DNA of 64,000 nucleotides from Amaurobius ferox (taxonomy: Eukaryota > Arthropoda > Arachnida > Araneae > Amaurobiidae). Positions 34,123 to 46,544 of this stretch are shown here, one piece after another. The notes beneath the pieces were generated by a model, which did no database searches, had not been told where the DNA came from, and worked only from the letters and a program-made list of their open reading frames with translations. A program made the position numbers and the translations under genes. The stretch's first letter is position 1; each line of letters begins with the position of its first letter. Where the stretch lies: NCBI GenBank assembly GCA_951213105.1, contig OX578155.1:28784857-28848856 (forward strand), read 5' to 3'.

Positions 34123-35400
34123 TTTATGTATTCATGAGATCGCTGATATTTGACGGTACTGTTAGAATGGATATTATTTAAAACAGCTGCAAAACAAGTT
34201 TCAATAAAAGCTAACCATCACTATAGTTAAATGTTCAGATTTTAAGACAAATCTCTGCATCATTAGGATTAGCAAATAATTAAGGATAAAAAACATGAAT
34301 GTAAAATAACTCTATATCACAATCTGAAATTGTAAAGAAAAAGTAATACAACGTTAAGATAATAAAGCTATTTAACACACTGACTGCCATTATAGTAGAA
34401 ACGATTGATTTCTGAAGACATTTACTTTGTTTTTTAACATAAAATTGTATATATACCAATATATAATATATATAAGTATATATACAATTTCAAGTTATAA
34501 TATAGTACTAAATAGTGGTAGAAGGTAGTGGTACAAACAGAGCAATAATATAGTACTAAATGTACAGTTGGTATCCGTTTGTCCAAACATGCAAGAGACA
34601 TAAAAAATGGTAAATTAACGACGGCTCTTGCCCAATTCGTAAATAAAGATAATTTTCGCCCTCTTTTTGAAAAACTTTTCTTTTAGTTAGCTGTAATAGC
34701 CCCCCGTTCGATCTTGCTGCATGAATCCCTTTTTATTTATTTATATCGTTTTTCTATTTGTAATTTTGACCCTGTTCAGGTCCTAAGTTATGCTTGGCGA
34801 CTCGTTCTCGATTCCCTGCATGTTAAGCCTTTGCATAGCTACATTGATTTATAATTACTGTGTTTTTTTAAAAATCCTATATTTTTAAACCTTTTTGAAG
34901 TATTTGCTTTTGAACTTTGTATAAATTATAATCTGACTCATAATCCACCTTTTTGTATAACTCAAACTGACAATTTCATGATATGCAAATTTTACTTGAC
35001 AGTATTGAATGAATTGTATTTAAGCACATTGGCATCGTTTCTAATTGTATTGCCACTGAGGATGAACACGTAAGACGTTCGAAAGCGCTTTGGCTATTTT
35101 TTTTTACGTCTGTAGGATGACTTTAAAATAAAATGACTATTGGATCTGTGAGATTTGTCATTTTTTAGCAATTAGTATTTAAAATTGTATGTATACTGTC
35201 ATTCTTAATGATACTTCATCTTTACAAAATTGGATTATTTTTGTGAATCATATTTAGCTTATTCAGCATAGTGTGGTCCTTCTATCTATGAATCATGACT
35301 AAAGGAAGCTGCAGACTGAAGAAGCATGAGGCAGATAGAAGGTAGTGGTACAAACAGAGCAAATTATATTTTGTAAGACAAATTTCACATTTTGTAAGAC
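34123..35400. other. AT-rich DNA with a duplicated 16-bp word and a Penelope-like motif
   Basis: 34446-34494 is a fold-back (AAATTGTATATATAC / GTATATATACAATTT). ATAATATAGTACTAAAT occurs at 34497-34513 and again at 34546-34561, around an insert sharing AGAAGGTAGTGGTACAAACA with 35338-35357. 35055-35093 (ACTGAGGATGAACACGTAAG, then ACGTTCGAAAGC) resembles the 'CTGAGGATG...CGAAA' hairpin motif found near the ends of some retroelements. No gene. Confidence 0.4.
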
Positions 35401-35429
35401 AAATTGTTTTATTTATATTTGGCCAATCC

Positions 35430-35560
35430 AATATAGTGGCTGAGCTGAGTGGTCAAGGTAAGTGTTTTGTGGGTTCGAGTCCCACTTGTGAGAGCATGGG
35501 TATTGTGTGGTTGGGCATAGTGTGCTCTGCCCCTACTGGTGTGCCTGGTCAACATTTTCT
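35430..35560 (+). repeat. tRNA-derived SINE fragment
   Basis: A-box-like GTGGCTGAGCTGAGTGGTC (35436-35454) and B box GGGTTCGAGTCCC (35471-35483) sit at tRNA-like spacing, followed by a non-tRNA body (GGTATTGTGTGGTTGGGCAT...). It differs from the SINE in the 3145-6290 array, so it is a second SINE family. Confidence 0.65.
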
Positions 35561-35785
35561 AGCGGCTAAACGGTTTACAATTCTAGCCAATGTACAGACA
35601 CATGATTGAATGTATCAAGTGCTTGGCCATTAACAGATAAATAAATATTTGGGCATAAAAATGCATGAGTTGAGTTTTGACTGAGCTTACTAAAGTTTTT
35701 CTTGTTTGTAAGTAGTTTAAAATAATGTATCTGCAAATTTATTGCACCCGAAAAGTAATTATCACAAAGAACAAGTTGCATTATA

Positions 35786-35820
35786 AAAAATCTGATAATT
35801 GTCAATTTTGTCTTTTGAGC

Positions 35821-35858
<38 letters not shown>

Positions 35859-36672
35859 GAGTATATATATTGCAGTACTTATACGAGTATATATATTGCA
35901 GTTATATCGTATATATTGCAGTACTTATTTTGGAAAATATGTAGACAAGATTATATTCTATGTATAAAATGTAGTTTTAACTTAATAAAAATGCAAATTT
36001 GATATTTCTGTCACAGTAAATCAGTAAGAAACATAAATAACGGGAATAAATTGAAGCTTATGAAATTACGACTTTGACTCGTAAAATATCCTTATTTATA
36101 AAAATTTCGATAATATATGAAATATTTCATTCACATTTGTCCCTGAGAATCGTTTATATTACGATATTGTCCAAAAAATACTTTTTTACCCACCACATGG
36201 TGACAGCAATGGTTTAATGTCAGTTGAGGAATACTATTTAAAGTTTCATTCCACATCTGTTTCGTGTTTTGGAACTTTGCTATTAACAGGCAAGTGAAAA
36301 ACAGTTTTATTACTCATTTTTAATGAGTATATTTATTACCTGCCATTTCTGGCATGATTTAGTTTATTATTATTATGAATAAAAATTAAAAAATACCGCG
36401 TCTCCTGTTAAGGCAGAAAAGCAGGTTGTACATAGTACTTTGTGTTCAAATGTTAGCTTCAATTTCTGTGCAGAACAAAAATGAACCCATATATGATTTC
36501 TGACATGGGAATGTAATGAATGCAAATAAAAACTTTATTAATGATGTTAAACAACACCGCCATCCATTAAAAATCTTAGAAGATGTTTCCCAGAACTTAT
36601 TCAAAGCAAAAGTTTTTAGAAACTAAAAAGCTCTTTTTGGAACTTGAAAATTGACAATTATCAGATATTAAG
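35786..36672. mobile_element. TIR element family F, copy 1
   Basis: Ends CTGATAATTGTCAATTTTG and its reverse complement CAAAATTGACAATTATCAG (right end near 36648-36668). Copy 2 at 43950-45519 shares the inside, for example TTATTTATAAAAATTT, TATTAACAGG.AAGTGA and GCAAAAGTTTTTAGAAA. It contains a (TA)n run near 35826-35855. Non-coding, MITE-sized (about 0.89 kb). Confidence 0.7.
35826..35910. repeat. (TA)n microsatellite with a GAGTATATATATTGCAGT unit
   Basis: About fifteen TA units, then three copies of CGAGTATATATATTGCAGT-like sequence. Confidence 0.9.
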
Positions 36673-38074
36673 CCATGTATCAATGATGGTAGGAAAAAAA
36701 AAGAAAGTTTGATTTTAACACTAAAAACACAAAATTACTGCCGACAATGTTGACTTTTAATAGATCATGTTACAGCACAGTAGTGTGAATCATTGATAAA
36801 CTATAAAGCTCCAGAAACAAACCTGAAAAGAATTATTAAGCTTGATCTAACGTGGCATCTGAACTTCAGTGTAAGTCTCATATGGCAGTCAACATGTTAA
36901 AATTTATTTTGCAACATCTTTAACCGTTTAAAAATAAACTGCTACAATGAATAGGGTATAACTACCAACAAAAATCTGTTTAACATAAAATTTATATATA
37001 CATACACATAATGTGTGTGTGTATATATATAAATACATATATATGTACACACTAACATACATATATTATACATTACTTTGAGTTTTTTTATAAACATGAT
37101 TTGTATAGTGTTTTTATCTCTTTACTCAATCTCAAATACAGTCAAAGTTAAGAAATATTAAGGTTTTAATTTAAAAAATCTTTACAAGTGCTGTACAAAT
37201 AAACTACACTGCTAACTAATTATACAGAACAAAATGAGTTTTAATGAAAATCAATTAATAACATTCTGGAAAAATTAAGAGTTTTTTTACAAACTAAAAT
37301 GCATAAAATAGTCATAATAGAGTTCTGATTATAAAAGTTTTGCATTAATAGAACTTTGATGAATGCTATCTACTGGGTAGCTGAGGCATAGAACAAGTTA
37401 AAACACCCACATAACGAAGTCATATATAAGAAAATTCTTGAAATACAATAAATAGAAGATCAAGAAAAGCTTGATGAATGAGAAACAAGAACTTTCAGAT
37501 TCAGTAAAGAAACTGCAATTGCCAAAGTTAATGAATTAAAGAACATAAAATTTCCACTTATGTTATGGGGAATCTGTGTTATGTTGCTTAATTTTTTATT
37601 TCTGATTAGAAATGACATATGCATTATGTAATGTTATTTATTTATATTGTAGTGGTGAGTGAAACTTTTTGGTGAGTAAATTATGAATTAAAAAAAATTT
37701 CTTGCCTGAAGCCTGATGATACATTACTGGATGAATACGATAAACAGCTTGCTGCTAAAGAAATGTTTGTTAATAAGGAAAACAATCTCATAGAAACTAA
37801 AAAAAAAAAAAATAAACATTTCATCATTTTGTTGTCATGATAGACAACTACAGACTTCTTTGTATGTGGTAAGCTAAACTGTGGTACTTGATTGCTACAA
37901 AATATATGTTAAATTTTTATAACTTTTTAAGGTGTTTCATCTTTACACTTCAACCGAGTTAGCTTTAGGCCACATTAACTTCGATGATCAGAACTCTACT
38001 GTACAGTCATTTTAAAATTAATCTGAAGTAAATTCATTCTAAAAGTTATTTAAATAAATATATAAACATTTTCA
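36673..38074. other. AT-rich DNA, nothing recognised
   Basis: Includes a TA/TG-rich patch at about 36990-37060. No gene or repeat partner found. Confidence 0.45.
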
Positions 38075-38823
38075 TCTAAATGAATAAAATTGAAAATCTT
38101 TCTGTGGGTATGTGTGTGTTTGTCTCATCATCTCAAGAGAATGGCTACACCGAATTTCATGAGTTTGTGGGTAGCCTTGGAATAGCAGTTTAGAGTTTCT
38201 AGGACCAGGGGTTGTCAAGATATTGATAAATCAATTTATTTGAAGGAAATTATATCGTGTCACTTAGCAAGAGAATAAAATTCAATGTGTTTATACAGCA
38301 GATTATTTTTATTAAATCTTTTCCAATTTAAATAATCAAGAAATGTATATAGAATTTTTGACAGGATTATATCAATTACCATCTTAGGTCTGAAAAATTA
38401 CGAGGATTATTGATATTTAAATTTCTTACATCATCTGCTTTATTTTGGCAGTTTTTTAAAACTCATAAATTGTAGTATAGGTATACACTTCTAATACATG
38501 GATATAACTTCTATGAGAATATTAGTATGGGTATATATCTTCCAATACAATTTTAGCATATATTGATTCAATTTCATATTTTTTGTATATTTGGTTACAA
38601 ATGGAGCCAGGATGCTTTATTCTTCAGATCTACCTGTGAAGATAATTTTGTATAGCAAGAACAGAAATTCTTAAACTTCAATTTAGGAGTATAAATTTAA
38701 ATATTTCAATAGAATGTTTTGAATAATGCCATTTAGAATACTTTAGGAATTTGTACACGATTGTGAGTTCTATACAATAAAGTTTCGTTATATATTCTGT
38801 ATGAAGAATGGGTATACTACTAG
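38075..38823 (+). mobile_element. Helitron-like non-autonomous element (family D), 749 bp
   Basis: Begins TCTAAATGAATAAAATTGAA after an A and ends ...GGGTATACTACTAG before a T. TC at the left, CTAG at the right and insertion between A and T are the Helitron pattern. The same two ends occur at 52945 and 56196. A clear hairpin just inside the CTAG end was not evident. Non-coding. Confidence 0.6.
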
Positions 38824-39256
38824 TATTTAATAATTTTTTTAACTAAAATAAGGCGCTGTACATCCTCAAGTTAAGACATTAGATTTTTTTCACAATAAAC
38901 CGTGTATGTTTGTTAACATTAATACTCAGATTACATACTACTGTAATTAGTATTTTCACAAGAATTCTTAGCAGTCATAAGTCTTTTGATTATTATTATT
39001 ATTATTTTTTTTTTTTTTTTGTCTTATCAACAGTGCTGTTCTTTTCACCCAAACAGAACAGCTAAAACCCTTAGTGGATACAACACGACAACATTAAATT
39101 TCAAATTAAATGTTTAATATTTATATACAAATTCAATTGTATTTGAGACTGCAAACATTTAAGATTTATTTTAATATCAATAGACTAATATAGCAACATG
39201 AATCTATGAGTTAACTCTTTAACAACTGGCATCAGTAGATTGGTTTCACTATATCA
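38824..39256. other. AT-rich DNA with ATT and T runs
   Basis: A poly-T run lies at about 39005-39020. No gene seen. Confidence 0.45.
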
Positions 39257-39908
39257 TTATGGGGGAAAGTGGGATGCACCTTTAAACAGTTTTTATTCTA
39301 ATATTCCCCTCCCCCCCTTTTTTTTCGCATGACCTCAAATGTTGCAGCATTTTTATCACCATAGTTTGAACATTATTTTATATAATAAAATTATATTACG
39401 TAGTACAGTATTAACCATTCAAAAAACCCCAACTTCATAGAGTACTTTGAAAAAGGAATTTTTAGCTGCCTTTCATAAAAAAAAAAATATGCATTTCATA
39501 AGAATTAAATAAATTATTTGTTCAAATGTTAAGTAGTTTTCATGTATAATACACAGAATAAAATTTGAAAACAAATTAAGCAAAGAATATTTCATAAAGT
39601 AGATGTTCATAATTAAATATTAATCTAAACAATGGAGGTAATTACTTACGTATCAACCTACATATTTTAATATTAATAGGATTAACTTTGAGCAAAAATT
39701 ACTAAATCAGTGATATGTGCAATATAAAGACAATGTTTTACAGTGCTCAGTTTTGCAAATCTGTCATTTTCAACAAAGTCAACAATACCACTGAGACAGC
39801 ATTGAAATGGTATCACAAACACTGAATTAAATTGCATTTGGTGGTTGAAGAACTTTTTACTGCTCACCTATAGATGGCACTTTGCAGACAATTGCACTTT
39901 TTCCCCCA
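39257..39908. mobile_element. Candidate TIR element, about 650 bp
   Basis: Left GGGGGAAAGTGGGATGCACC and right GCAATTGCACTTTTTCCCCC are weakly inverted (GGGGGAAA..GTG). Class unknown and no duplication proven. A 61-codon minus frame inside has no recognised family. Confidence 0.35.
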
Positions 39909-41470
39909 CATACTAATTCAAGGATACATTGTACTATATACAATTAAAAGATTAAACAAAACAAGTGATGGCAAAAAGTAAAATTTATACTATAAGAAAA
40001 TGAATAAAGGAAAGCAAGTTAAAAATGCAAAAACCTTGCAAGGTATTTGTCCAAATATTGCTTTGAATTGGTTATTTTCCTGAAATTTTGTATGATCTGC
40101 TGCACTTTATCAAATTTTTATTAACGGTTCATCCTAGAGTCATTTAACAAAAACGCACATTTTAGGAAAAAAGAAAAACCCTTAAAAATTTAGGACAATT
40201 TGATAAATGTATTTCCCCTGAAAGGACCAGAGATACTTTGTTTTCTTTTGGAAAGGTTTTCTTAGAGAAAACTATAGGCAGACTAATAACAGTTGATTGC
40301 AACAGGTGTTTAATTTATAATCAGGGAGAAAATTATTGGAAATTTATTTATTATAACTGTATTATTAAGAAAGTAACAACAGAAGACTAGTAGAATTAAT
40401 TTTACTAACTGTTTAAGAACTTTGCGATTAGCTCTACATTGATGCAATTTTGTCATCTAGCTGGCAATCCATGAAACTTATGTTTAATTTTTTTTTTCTT
40501 TTTTAAAGATAAATTGGTGTTAAAATATTTCTAAATTCAACAGTAAGAAAACCTATTTTCGGTACTCATTAGCAGATACTTTTAACAAGCCTTTATCTTA
40601 AACTCTGAATTCTGTGCAGTAGTGAATATTAATAAGCAAATAAGCCTAACCCATATTCTGACAATGGATAGTTACTGTAAAGCACCATTTATATATTTCT
40701 TATTTATATACCACTTTTTATAGGGCCTAGACATTCCTATATCTGTTAATGCTAAAATATTTCGTTTATATGACTAAACTATTTTACAATTTCATGTGTT
40801 CTTTCTTTTGGAATCAATCTCAAACTCAAGAAGTTCAGAATAGAATATCTCCAATTTGAGTTCTAGAAAATATTTTTTGTTCTCACATGGAATCAAAATT
40901 TTCAACCAAATATATGTATATCAGTTTAATGACATATAAAATGCTTTATCATTCAAGTAAAAGTATTATGACAAAAGCAATAACTTTTTTAAATGGTAAT
41001 AAGAACAATTACTTAAATATGTACGTATATCTTAACTTTTGATCATACATTTTTGCAGCTATGCTTTTTTCTCTTGGATCCCCTGAGAAATATGTAAACG
41101 GTGCTTTATTGTAAAATTAAAATTAACTACTGCTCTTTCTGATTCCAATTTGATGATATGTTACATTTAACAAGTATTTTTTTTTTCAGAAAAATTAATT
41201 AACTTTGCACTTCTTTAAAGACTAAAATATGATGAACTTGAAGGCAAATTGGATCATTGAAGGCAAATATATCTGAGCTGTAGTCAATAATATACAATTT
41301 GGGCTAAAATTAGAAAAAATAATCTATGCAACTGTAGTCAACAACATAACCAGTAAGTACAAACGGCACAATTCTTTATGAGATTGTAAGCGATTACACC
41401 CCTCTAAAATCCTCTAGGATGAACAAACCCTACTTCATCTGTTAGATAAGCCAATGCAAAAGTACACTTA
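39909..41470. other. Probable 3' flank/3' UTR side of the glycosyltransferase gene
   Basis: AT-rich and non-coding, immediately downstream of the minus-strand gene. Several minus-strand polyadenylation-type words can be read, but I cannot choose one. Confidence 0.35.
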
Positions 41471-41490
41471 TTATTTACAAACAAGTACTT

Positions 41491-42471
41491 TCATCTTCTC
41501 TTGCACTTGAGGGACGGATTCTGAAGATTTTTCCACACTTGCAATAACTCCTTAGGTGTCATTTTGTGGGCAGTGATGAGAGTCTTAAACACACATGTAT
41601 CATTTTTTCGCTTATAAAACTTAAAACCTTCATTATTTACCACTTTTAGGCCTGCCCGGCCAGCACAAACACCAGTTATAAAAATATCCTCCAGGTAAAA
41701 AAATCGAGTATTAAGAGCAGTTTGATAGAGGATTGGAACGGTATCTCGGGACATAACATAACCTGTGCCTGAGAGGTATGGAGGATAAACCCGCCCAGGA
41801 AATACAACATCTGGAACAAACCACTTGGAATTACAATCTTTAACAGGCACTGCACCTTTGATTAGACATCCTATAAGTAATTCTTTATGTCCTTTGGCCT
41901 TTAAAAGTCTGAACAGATTCGGAAGATTCACATACATATCATCATCAGTCTTCATCACATACTTTGCATTCATACAGTACTGGTTCACCCACTTTAACAA
42001 CATCACAGACTTGAGGGTTAAATTATTATAAGTATCCAGGAAATCCTCCTGGATGATGTCCGAATATTTTTGACTCTCATTGGCAACCATGGAGTTGAGA
42101 GAATCATTTGAAGACTTCCCCAGGAGGAAGAACACCTGAATGTTTCGCTGTTTCGTTGCATCTTGAGCCCAAGAGTTGCGGATAGCCTGCCTTGCATTGA
42201 AGTTAGGAACTGAGGAACAAACTACAACAGTTATAAATACGCTGCCATTACATTGTAATTTTGGTAGTAACACATGGGTATCGTTCTCTGGTTGGATGTA
42301 CCGAGTAAGATCCCGTTGCGTCACCATCCAGGAGAGATTTTCAGGCAAAGGAACGCGAGATCCCACCCTCAGAGGCATATACAGTAGACCCCATATTACA
42401 AAGAGACTTAAGAATATAATGGATAATCTTCCAACTGTAGAACAGTCTTCAATAGTCCTCGACTCGTCTCT
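41491..42471 (-). CDS. Beta-1,3-galactosyltransferase-like (GT31) coding exon
   Basis: A Golgi type II membrane glycosyltransferase that would add galactose in beta-1,3 linkage from UDP-galactose. The frame read from 42495 gives 334 codons, but TTTTTCAG ends at 42472, a strong splice acceptor. I therefore take the exon to start at 42471 (RDESRTIEDC...), with the first residues from another exon. In the 334-codon numbering: membrane anchor about 24-42; ARQAIRNSWA 101-110; VFFLLGKS 121-128; metal-binding DDD in KTDDDMYVN 182-190; PPYLSGTGYVMS 238-249; YLEDIFITGVCAGR 267-280, which includes the conserved ED. Several N-x-S/T sites (83, 130, 158, 298) fit a luminal domain. Length is typical. Ends at TAA-type stop before 41491. 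Closest to B3GALT1/5-type enzymes; exact acceptor specificity cannot be told. Confidence 0.93.
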   Translation of the reverse strand, partial: RDESRTIEDCSTVGRLSIIFLSLFVIWGLLYMPLRVGSRVPLPENLSWMVTQRDLTRYIQPENDTHVLLPKLQCNGSVFITVVVCSSVPNFNARQAIRNSWAQDATKQRNIQVFFLLGKSSNDSLNSMVANESQKYSDIIQEDFLDTYNNLTLKSVMLLKWVNQYCMNAKYVMKTDDDMYVNLPNLFRLLKAKGHKELLIGCLIKGAVPVKDCNSKWFVPDVVFPGRVYPPYLSGTGYVMSRDTVPILYQTALNTRFFYLEDIFITGVCAGRAGLKVVNNEGFKFYKRKNDTCVFKTLITAHKMTPKELLQVWKNLQNPSLKCKRR

Positions 42472-42482
42472 CTGAAAAATTA
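42472..42482 (-). promoter_or_regulatory. Splice acceptor before the glycosyltransferase exon
   Basis: On the minus strand the sequence is ATAATTTTTCAG followed by AGAGACGAG. The pyrimidine tract plus CAG, and the fact that the upstream codons (MFYSIIFQ) look unlike a conserved start, support an intron here. The upstream exon was not found in the window. Confidence 0.6.
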
Positions 42483-42499
42483 TGGAATAAAACATACAT

Positions 42500-43949
42500 T
42501 AGTGAAACAACTTGTGAATCTACTCATATATAATAAATTTACTTATGCACGAGTCTGTCTAGGTTTTTTTTCATAAGTGGTCCCATTTTTATAATTTTGA
42601 GAAAACTCAAGATTAGCAGAACATTTTGTTAAAATGTATGTGTTCGCTTTGCACATGGCTATTTAATTCAACTGATTGTACATTTTAGTGTTTATATTGT
42701 GTGAATTATTTTATAGTTACCTTTATGAACATCAGTAGTCATTTTTAGTCTTTAATTTTCAAGTAATCAAATGCAGTTTCTTTACAAAGAGCCCAAGTTT
42801 GGAATATGCAATTTGTGAATAACGTTCTATTTATAAATTTGGAATCTTTTGAAGGGTCATTCTTAATGATTTGGAATTTTGTGATTTTTTTTCTTAATAT
42901 CTGAAATTTTATGAAGGGTCTTTTCTCAGCATTTGAAATCTTGTGAAAGGTTGTTTCTTAGCATTTGAAACTAAAAGGGGTTCATACTTAGCATTTTGAA
43001 TTTTGTGAAGAGTTTCAAAACTATCGTCCATTTGCCAAACGTGGCCTGCAAACTACTTCTATCTGGTTCACGACTGGTCTGATGAAAAAAAATAAATAAA
43101 AGTATGGAAATATATCTGATTTAGATATGTCATATGTAAAAAAAAAATTTCAAAATAAAATGAATAAAATCACTTAATCTGACTGAATGTACACTTGTAA
43201 AATAACTTAGCATTGTAAACACAAATTGTGAGGTCCAAATGAAATTCTAGCAATTTCATATGAAAATATAATTTATTTAGAATGTTTAGACTTTAGAATA
43301 AAAATAAACAAAGACTAATATTATTGCACTACTTTCTGTACTTTATTTCATAAGTTAGATTTCAGATATTCCTTTCAAAAAAGTTATGGTCTGCAAAATG
43401 TTTAAAAATTTTTATGGTGCTTATACATCGAAAAGTTTCGAGGCCTCCAATTTAATCTATAGCAAACAATCTGTTGTTCTCATTCAAGTAAAACACATTT
43501 GATTTTCTTTTTTTAAATATAAAATACATTATAAAGATTCCAAAACTTATGACAATCCATACAATTATCTAGTGCTCTAATCAACTGACCATTTACAACA
43601 AAACTTGTATTCTTTGTTTTACATGCATCATTCGGATAAAACAACCTTGACAGAGGTGAAAGAAGTCCCGTGACTTAACAATATTTAAAATCTAAAAATA
43701 TGGAGTTTTTCAACTCAAAAAGAGTTATCGATTAATAACACTTTCAGACCCAAGTGTGATACCACACTTCTTTGCATAGCAGGTTCGGTGAAAAAACTAA
43801 ATTCTACAGTATAGTTATATGCTAATAATATTTATATACTAGCTTAAATAAAACACCAGTAAGAGAAATACAAGTAATATAATTAATGAATGATTATAAC
43901 ACTAAATGTATATATTTATGTACAAAAATTGTACACATTTATGTTAAGA
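42500..43949. other. AT-rich DNA, probable intron of the glycosyltransferase gene
   Basis: Upstream of the minus-strand exon. 42840-43020 has four loose repeats of a GGAATTTTGTGAAGGGTC / CTTAGCATTTGAAA phrase of about 45 bp. No exon identified. Confidence 0.45.
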
Positions 43950-43992
43950 CTGAATATCTGATAATTGCAAATTGTGACCCTTGAGCTTTAAA

Positions 43993-44039
<47 letters not shown>

Positions 44040-45519
44040 TGAAAGATTTTAATCGAAAATTATGCATAAACTACTGTATGTACAAAAAAACCCATCTCTA
44101 GCATATCTGTTACAAATGAGTAACTATAGACCAAGACTAAGGATAAAGACAGAAGGTAACTTATCACTACAATGGAAAGGGGGATGAGAAGAATAATAGG
44201 ATACAAAATTCACAATTAAAAGTATATAAATATAAATATAAATAAAAATAAAAAGAAAACACGGCAAAAATGAGAAAAGACAATAATAATTAGCTCAAGA
44301 TAAAAGATTAAGACATAGAGAACAATCAATTGAAACTACACAAAAAATGGAGGTTAGTTCGAAATTGCATTCTCATCAGGACAGCCATACAATTCGAATT
44401 AAAACAGATAGAATAGCCAGTTTCTGACAATGGCGATAGTATTTAACTATAGACACCATTGGAACTGTCTACTGGCTAGTGGAAGGAGAAAAATAAATCA
44501 ATTGAATTACAAATCAGAAAGATAACACCTCCTCGAACAGAAATATGAACTCACAAGAATTGTTACCACGTGTAAGTTGAACAATGAATACATGTGAAGC
44601 ACCGGAATGAATACGTGTGAACGATACATAATATGTATGGAGACTTTCAAAAATAGTAATCAGTATAGGACTCAGGACAAGTGGAAAATAGTCATTCGAA
44701 AATAGTAAACAATATTAGACTCAGGTCAAGTGGTAAGTTAGGTGATAAGAATAGGTGAATTCTCAAAAATGAGTTATCCAATCAAAGATAAATAATGCAT
44801 GTTTAAAATTATTATGTGGTATATTTGAAATATATATATATATATATATATATATATTGCAGTATTTGACTATACTACAATCTGTTCAACATATTTTTTA
44901 ACAAGAATAATTTTCAATAATATTAAATATAGGTTCGATTTTACAAAAATGCAAATTAATTATTTTTGTCACTGTCCAACAATGATGAGTTTTCATTTTC
45001 TAATTGCACCAATAAAAAACAAATTTATGGAAATAAATTAGTGAAGTTTAAGAAGTTTAAAAATAACCCACTTATTTATAAAAATTTTAATGATATTATT
45101 TTGTAAAATTTCTGCATTTGACCCTGAGAACCAGTGACAATAAGATGATAAAAACCTTTTTTTTATCCATTTGAGTCATCTAACACATGACAACAAGCAG
45201 TGATCTCAAAGTCAGTTGAAAAATACTATTTAGAGCTTTGTTCCATACCTGTTTTAAATTTTCAAACTTTACTATTAACAGGTAAGTGAGGAACATAATT
45301 TTTTTTAACTCATTTTTGATGAAAATATCTGTTCCTATCATTTATGACACAGGGATTTAATGAATATGCATTAAAATTCCATTAATCATATTAAATTGTC
45401 CTGTTATCTATAAGATATCTAAAATAACATTTGCAAGAACTTATTCCAAGCAAAAGTTTTTAGAAAGTATAAAGTTTTTTTTAAAACCAAAAAATTGAAG
45501 ACAATTATCAGATATTCAG
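43950..45519. mobile_element. TIR element family F, copy 2, with internal insertion
   Basis: Ends CTGAATATCTGATAATTG and CAATTATCAGATATTCAG are perfect inverted repeats of 18 bp. Sequence matches copy 1 except for about 0.8 kb between two (TA)n runs (43996-44030 and 44830-44858). Confidence 0.75.
44031..44829. mobile_element. Insertion within a (TA)n tract of family F copy 2
   Basis: This segment is absent from copy 1 and is bounded by TA runs on both sides, as if a TA-targeting element entered the microsatellite. Sequence is A-rich and has no frame. 44640-44720 holds a near-duplicate phrase (TCAAAAATAGTAA..AGTATAGGACTCAGGACAAG / TCGAAAATAGTAA..TATTAGACTCAGGTCAAG). Confidence 0.5.
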
Positions 45520-46544
45520 CATTAAAATCATCATTCATTACAGAATAAAAGTGGCTGATATAGCACTGTCTAAAACAGAAAGTTGAAACGTTTCTTCAGA
45601 ACATTCTGGCATTAACAGTAAGTTTTCAGGAGATAGAATAGGATATTGGATAAGTGTTTGCTATCAGGCTAAAAATTGTCTCTCTACTTGCTTGGGCCAG
45701 ATTTACATGGCAGAGAGTTTAAAATAAATATCTTCTTAGAAACTCCTATTGCCTACCTTGCCATCCTATTTTGTATTCTCATGATATATAATTTTATTAA
45801 GTCATGAGGTCATGAGGATGACATACAATTTAATATTCATTTGCTTCTTAATTCTTCATTTTAATTTGTATAAATTCAATAAATAAAATATTTAAAAGAG
45901 AAATAATTTTTAAATAAATTTAAAAGACAATTTTTTTAATAATTTATTCAGGGTTTTTATATTTATACTTTTATTACAGTACTTGGGCTGAAAAGGCAGT
46001 GTTTGGACTCTATAATGAAAGGGGCCCCATTCAGACTTAAGTCAACTATCCCAAAATGAGGTGTCTTCATGTGGAGCCCCAACTTAATAGCCCAGGGCCC
46101 CCAAAGATCTTAATCTGGTTCTGCTTTTGATAGTAGTATTCAGGCCTGGTAGAGGAGCAGCTTCATTTGAAACTATTAATTTCATTTTGACCATATTTCT
46201 ATATATGTATGTATATATATACTGTTTATTCTAAAGCTTATACTTGGTCCGTTTCTATAAAATTGGCAGCTCAAGGTTACAGAAGTTTTTTCTTCTCTTT
46301 CCAAAATCAGGAGGCAGACTCAGTTTTCCAGATCATTTTAGGATAACTGTTTGAGGCTGACTTTCTTTTCCAGCTTCAATTCGTAATTCGAACATTTTTG
46401 TGGGCAGTACCCCTCTAAAAACAACAACAACAAAAAAAAAAATCCTGCTATTTACGTCCTTTTTACTCTATTACACTTGCACCAAATTTCAAGTCCTCAT
46501 ACTATCGGAAAGTGCGTTTTTCAATTAGTTAAATTTCAAAAGTT
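45520..46544. other. AT-rich DNA, no gene
   Basis: 46000-46140 has a run of C/G-rich phrases (GGGGCCCC, GGAGCCCC, CAGGGCCCCC) that look like old hAT-type debris, but ends could not be set. Confidence 0.4.

Noticed and set aside
39682..39867. 61-codon minus-strand frame as a transposase remnant
   Set aside because: I could not match it to a family; only the surrounding weak inverted ends suggest an element.
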